This document shows positions 32,639 to 35,175 of a DNA stretch of 35,175 nucleotides, one piece after another. Every line of letters starts with the position of its first letter. Within the stretch, counting starts at the first letter, position 1. The stretch is from assembly GCA_902800815.1 (NCBI GenBank), contig CADCGB010000040.1, positions 1-35,175 of the forward strand, read 5' to 3'. The position numbers and the translations under genes were made by a program. Under the pieces are notes generated by a model. It saw nothing but the letters and a program-made list of their open reading frames with translations, was not told where the DNA came from and searched no databases. This stretch comes from Fibrobacter succinogenes. Lineage in GTDB: Bacteria; Fibrobacterota; Fibrobacteria; Fibrobacterales; Fibrobacteraceae.

Positions 32639-33445
32639 ATGAATCTGTTGAAATACATCAGTCTGCTTTCGTTCGTCCTCTTCCTTGCGGCATGTGCTGA
32701 CGAAAGTCCTTTTGAAATAGTTGAAGAGGATTTGGAATATGCCAAGGATGAGGCTGAATGGAAATACTTGGAAGATATGAGAAGTTCCTCGAGTTACATG
32801 AGCGAGGAGGATAAGTGCTATTTCGGATTGAGCGACTATTCCGATTCGTGGTGCTGCAATAATTACGGCTATTGGTGCGACTATGTCTCTTCTAGTTCTG
32901 CCTATATGAGCGAAGCGGACTTGTGTTATTATGGAATGAGCGCTTATTCCGATTCGTGGTGCTGCAATAATTATGGCTATAGATGCAGTTATGTGTCAAG
33001 CAGTTCCTATAAATCAAGCAGTTCAAGTGCAACTTATTATTTGACATCTGCAAAGACGATGGAACTGACCTTGACCTACTATAAGCAGGTATCTTCCGAT
33101 TGGGATGGCCTTGACGGTGCTGGTGACCCGGAAGTATCCTTTACTATATATACCTATAGCGACGGTGTCTCCGCACAAACTATATCTACGACAACATTTA
33201 TCGACCTGTCGGATAAAAGAGTCTGGTCTGGACGCGTTTCGAAGACATACACAATCAACAAGGGAACGGACCAGATAAAGATCTGTCCCAAAGTTATCGA
33301 TGAGGATCTTTCGGATCATGATGTTTACTCTTCGGGCAAATGTTTTCAGGTTTCAAATATTGGTTACCTGACCTCGAGTGATGTTAAAGAGCAGACGGAC
33401 TACAATAGTGATTACAATCTTATATGGGAATGGTACCTGTATTAG
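32639..33445 (+). CDS. Lipoprotein with two tandem 36-residue Cys/Tyr-rich repeats and poly-Ser linkers
   Basis: A 268-residue lipoprotein with lipobox LAAC (Cys19). After a short acidic stretch come two tandem 36-residue repeats, each starting YMSE, then C, a YSDSWCCNNYGY core and another C, with SSSS at the end. Four cysteines per unit suggest disulfide-stapled mini-domains. The SSSSYKSSSSS linker then leads to a beta-rich domain (about 130-268) I do not recognise. Poly-serine linkers are usual in Fibrobacter surface proteins. GGAGG precedes the ATG, 13 bp after the beta-barrel gene, so the two are probably co-transcribed. It may be an outer-membrane partner of the barrel (inference). Confidence 0.78.
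   Translation: MNLLKYISLLSFVLFLAACADESPFEIVEEDLEYAKDEAEWKYLEDMRSSSSYMSEEDKCYFGLSDYSDSWCCNNYGYWCDYVSSSSAYMSEADLCYYGMSAYSDSWCCNNYGYRCSYVSSSSYKSSSSSATYYLTSAKTMELTLTYYKQVSSDWDGLDGAGDPEVSFTIYTYSDGVSAQTISTTTFIDLSDKRVWSGRVSKTYTINKGTDQIKICPKVIDEDLSDHDVYSSGKCFQVSNIGYLTSSDVKEQTDYNSDYNLIWEWYLY
32795..33010 (+). repeat. Two tandem 108-bp coding repeats
   Basis: Units at 32795-32902 and 32903-33010 share a nearly identical core (TATTCCGATTCGTGGTGCTG and onward) and encode the Cys/Tyr-rich repeats. Divergence is greater at the unit ends than in the core. Confidence 0.75.
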
Positions 33446-33455
33446 GAGGCAAAAT

Positions 33456-33908
33456 ATGAAAATGTTTACTTGGCCTTGCTTGGCTTGCGCAATATTTCTT
33501 CTGAGTTCTTGCGCTACGCTTATACCGCCCCGTCATCCTGACATGTCTCGCGAAGAATTTCAGGGGATGGTTTCTGGCAGTAGTGAAAAGACTGCTTGCT
33601 ATGAGAGTGGTTTTAGAGGAGGAATGCTGTTCTTGGATTTCGTTTTGGGAGCTCCTTTTCTCTGGATACCTATCATTGTTGACGGTGTAGGGGGTCGGTT
33701 TACCGCTTACTACTATGATCATGAGCGCTGTGAAAAGGTTAAGTCGCAAGAACGCGACGCTAGACTTTCTCGTGATTATGGGTCGAATGTCGAGAATGGT
33801 GCGACGACGCCACGACCTGAAATAAATTCCCGTAAGAAGGTAAAGAAAACGATTGTCATCGAAACGGAACCCGATGACGATGAATATGAATACGAAGATG
33901 TTTACTAG
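33456..33908 (+). CDS. Small lipoprotein of unknown function
   Basis: A 150-residue lipoprotein with lipobox LSSC (Cys19). The middle has a hydrophobic segment (FLDFVLGAPFLWIPIIVDGVGG), which looks like a short membrane-embedded hairpin, as in several small bacterial lipoproteins. The tail is charged and ends in an acidic stretch (EPDDDEYEYEDVY). ATG 33456 is chosen because AGGAGG (33444-33449) precedes it; that RBS overlaps the stop of the previous gene, so the genes are coupled. Third and last of the envelope trio. No known function. Confidence 0.75.
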   Translation: MKMFTWPCLACAIFLLSSCATLIPPRHPDMSREEFQGMVSGSSEKTACYESGFRGGMLFLDFVLGAPFLWIPIIVDGVGGRFTAYYYDHERCEKVKSQERDARLSRDYGSNVENGATTPRPEINSRKKVKKTIVIETEPDDDEYEYEDVY

Positions 33909-34166
33909 ACGAATGAGCTAGTGGCGGTGGAGGGGCGGAGCCAACGAAATTTATGTTTGTCTTTGGAGGGTAGGGCGGGTAAATTGCCCGTAAAATTGTT
34001 TTCGATTTTCCCTTGGTGCTTGAAAAGATTTGCTTTTATGCAGTTTATAAGGGCCGGACGGCTTAAACCTTGTTTATGTAGAATAGGGCTTCTTCGGTGG
34101 TTTTACACTTAGTGATGATTTCTACATGGTGTCGCCAAGGGACTAGAGCGAATTGTTGGGGAAATT

Positions 34167-34190
34167 CTCTACCAACTTGGTAGAGTTTTT
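34167..34190 (+). terminator. Hairpin with T run, possible terminator of the envelope trio
   Basis: Perfect 9-bp arms CTCTACCAA (34167-34175) and TTGGTAGAG (34177-34185) followed by T5. The one-base spacer means the innermost pairs must open to form a loop. It lies 260 bp beyond the last stop. Confidence 0.5.
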
Positions 34191-34240
34191 GGTGAGATTG
34201 TATTTCTCTAACGGGTCGTTGGAGTTTTTTACGTGACGAC

Positions 34241-34267
34241 AATTCTGCACCAGCCTGGTGCAGAATT
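34241..34267. repeat. Perfect 13-bp inverted repeat
   Basis: AATTCTGCACCAG (34241-34253), one base, CTGGTGCAGAATT (34255-34267). Same plan as the hairpin at 34167, with paired base differences. Confidence 0.7.
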
Positions 34268-34283
34268 TGAACGTTCTGCGAGT

Positions 34284-34315
34284 AAAAAGAGGTGCCCGCA
34301 TGGGGCACCTCTTTT
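34284..34315. terminator. Terminator between the envelope genes and valS, probably bidirectional
   Basis: Stem AAAAGAGGTGCCC (34285-34297) with GGGCACCTCTTTT (34303-34315). It gives T4 on plus and T5 on minus; most likely the valS terminator, reached after the REP element. Confidence 0.82.
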
Positions 34316-34320
34316 GAATT

Positions 34321-34354
34321 CTGGATCCTTCGACTTCGCTTGCGCTCCGCTCAG
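34321..34354. repeat. REP-like intergenic repeat
   Basis: CTGGATCCTTCGACTTCGCT..., ending GCTCAGGATGAC. Begins and ends like the element at 15887-15922 with a different central hairpin. Confidence 0.6.
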
Positions 34355-34370
34355 GATGACAATCGCGAAC

Positions 34371-35175
34371 TTACTTCAGTTCCTTCAGCGCCGCCTCATC
34401 TTTCGCGATAATATCCTGCTGCGTCGCAAGCTTCGTCCTTTCGGCGTTCACGACGGCTTCGGGAGCGCCGCTGACGAACTTCTGGTTCGAAAGTTTCTTC
34501 TCGATGCTGGCGGCGAACGCCTTGGCCTTCTCGATTTCCTTTTCCAGGCGGGCGATTTCTGCAGCCGGGTCGAGGATACCTTCGAGCGGGATGTAGAGTT
34601 CTCCACCGGGCACCACGGCGCTGGCACTGAACTTCGGCTTGGCTGCCTTCACGGCGACACTCAGGTCAGAAAGACCCGAAAGCTCGGTGATGATTGCCAT
34701 GCAGTCTTTCACGCTTGCTTCCGTCGCGGCATCGTCCACACTCACCACGGCGCTGAGCTTGGTGGCGGGGCTCACGTTGTAGCGGCCACGCACGCCACGC
34801 ACGCTTTCCACCACGGCGAATGCCTGGTCGAATGCGGCTTCGATCTTCGCGTCAATGAGCGATTCGTCGGCCTTGGGCCATGCGCGGCTGATCACCATTT
34901 CGCTGCCCTGGAACAGGATGCTGTTGAGTTCTTCGGTAATGAACGGCATCACCGGGTGCAACAGGTCGAGCACGTTCTTCAGCACGTAGCTGAGGATAGC
35001 CATGGCGTTCTTCTTTTCGGCGGTGAGCGTTTCGCTGTTGATCACGGCCTTCTTGATTTCAAGGTAGCTGGAGCACACGTCGTCCCACACGAAGCGGTAC
35101 AGGAACCCGGCGAGTTCGGCGAAGTGGTATTCTTCGAGCATGCGGGTGGCGTCCTTGATGGTCGTCTGCAGGCGG
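34371..35175 (-). CDS. valS: Valyl-tRNA synthetase, C-terminal part (runs off the window)
   Basis: The frame is open to the last base, so only the last ~268 residues are present. They cover the anticodon-binding helical domain (AILSYVLKNVLDLLHPVMPFITEELN, then RAWPKADESLID) and the C-terminal coiled-coil arm (ARLEKEIEKAKAF... KFVSGAPEAVVNAERTKLA) that marks ValS. The enzyme charges tRNA-Val in the cytoplasm. It is downstream-terminated at 34284-34315. Confidence 0.93.
   Translation of the reverse strand, partial: RLQTTIKDATRMLEEYHFAELAGFLYRFVWDDVCSSYLEIKKAVINSETLTAEKKNAMAILSYVLKNVLDLLHPVMPFITEELNSILFQGSEMVISRAWPKADESLIDAKIEAAFDQAFAVVESVRGVRGRYNVSPATKLSAVVSVDDAATEASVKDCMAIITELSGLSDLSVAVKAAKPKFSASAVVPGGELYIPLEGILDPAAEIARLEKEIEKAKAFAASIEKKLSNQKFVSGAPEAVVNAERTKLATQQDIIAKDEAALKELK

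Larger units (their letters stand above)
33909..34280. other. Intergenic stretch without a convincing gene
   Basis: Short reading frames on both strands lack Shine-Dalgarno sequences and family features. The region holds two related hairpins (described separately) and nothing else I can support. Confidence 0.6.

Noticed and set aside
33921..34308. Small frames (63 aa plus, 81 aa minus) between the lipoprotein and valS
   Set aside because: No ribosome site, no recognisable composition, and the minus frame runs across the hairpins.
1..35175. CRISPR arrays, tRNA or rRNA genes, insertion sequences, replication origin
   Set aside because: No regularly spaced repeats, cloverleaf sequences, transposase frames or DnaA-box clusters were seen when reading both strands.

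Overview
The window most likely comes from a Fibrobacter chromosome (Fibrobacter succinogenes or a close relative). The evidence is a GH8 glycoside hydrolase with a type IX-like C-terminal tail, a long SUMF1/propeller lipoprotein resembling a paralogous family I remember from F. succinogenes, poly-serine linkers in surface proteins, and codon use rich in GGC, AAG and GAA. This is family recognition by eye; no database was searched.

Bases 1-21500 form a nearly continuous sulfur-assimilation island. It starts with a cut aprA, then aprB, cysD and cysN (sulfate to APS to sulfite). A porin-like protein (4406) and biotin synthase on the opposite strand (5735) follow. Next are a sulfate-binding lipoprotein (6927), an HD-domain protein (8091, minus) and the permease/ATPase genes cysT-cysW-cysA (8808-11556). 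Then come an O-acetylhomoserine sulfhydrylase-like enzyme, a siroheme sulfite reductase of AsrC type and a JAMM peptidase (11679-14199). A carrier-E1-rhodanese fusion, a Family 2A encapsulin shell, a cysteine desulfurase with a long disordered N-terminus and a serine acetyltransferase lie at 14357-19615. The island ends with a TusA-like protein, a ThiS-like sulfur carrier ending GGGC, an E1-like enzyme and a second JAMM peptidase (19741-21436).

Six of these transcription units start with the same ~68-bp element: GATAA-N4-GCATAA-N10-TTGGAC-N18-TATATT, with identical spacing each time. It defines one regulon inside the window, presumably sulfur-responsive. My reading of the system is as follows. 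Sulfate is imported, activated, and reduced through APS by AprAB and the AsrC-like reductase. Sulfide is loaded onto ubiquitin-like carriers by E1 enzymes after JAMM trimming, then passed to an O-acetylhomoserine sulfhydrylase. A desulfurase sequestered in an encapsulin is co-regulated, and its persulfide could feed the rhodanese domain of the fusion. That last link is inference.

Bases 21501-35175 are more ordinary and are punctuated by good terminators. They hold a secreted GH8 enzyme (21644), a DUF1846 protein (23403), the SUMF1/propeller lipoprotein (24960, minus) and htpG (27750-29636, minus). htpG carries an in-frame amber codon and has a large palindrome upstream. A secreted protein of unknown function (29820, minus) and a rod-like structured RNA candidate (30859-30975) follow. 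Three probably co-transcribed envelope proteins lie at 31072-33908, and the 3' end of valS (34371, minus) closes the window. No tRNA, rRNA, CRISPR array or transposase gene was seen. Several REP-like intergenic repeats are present.
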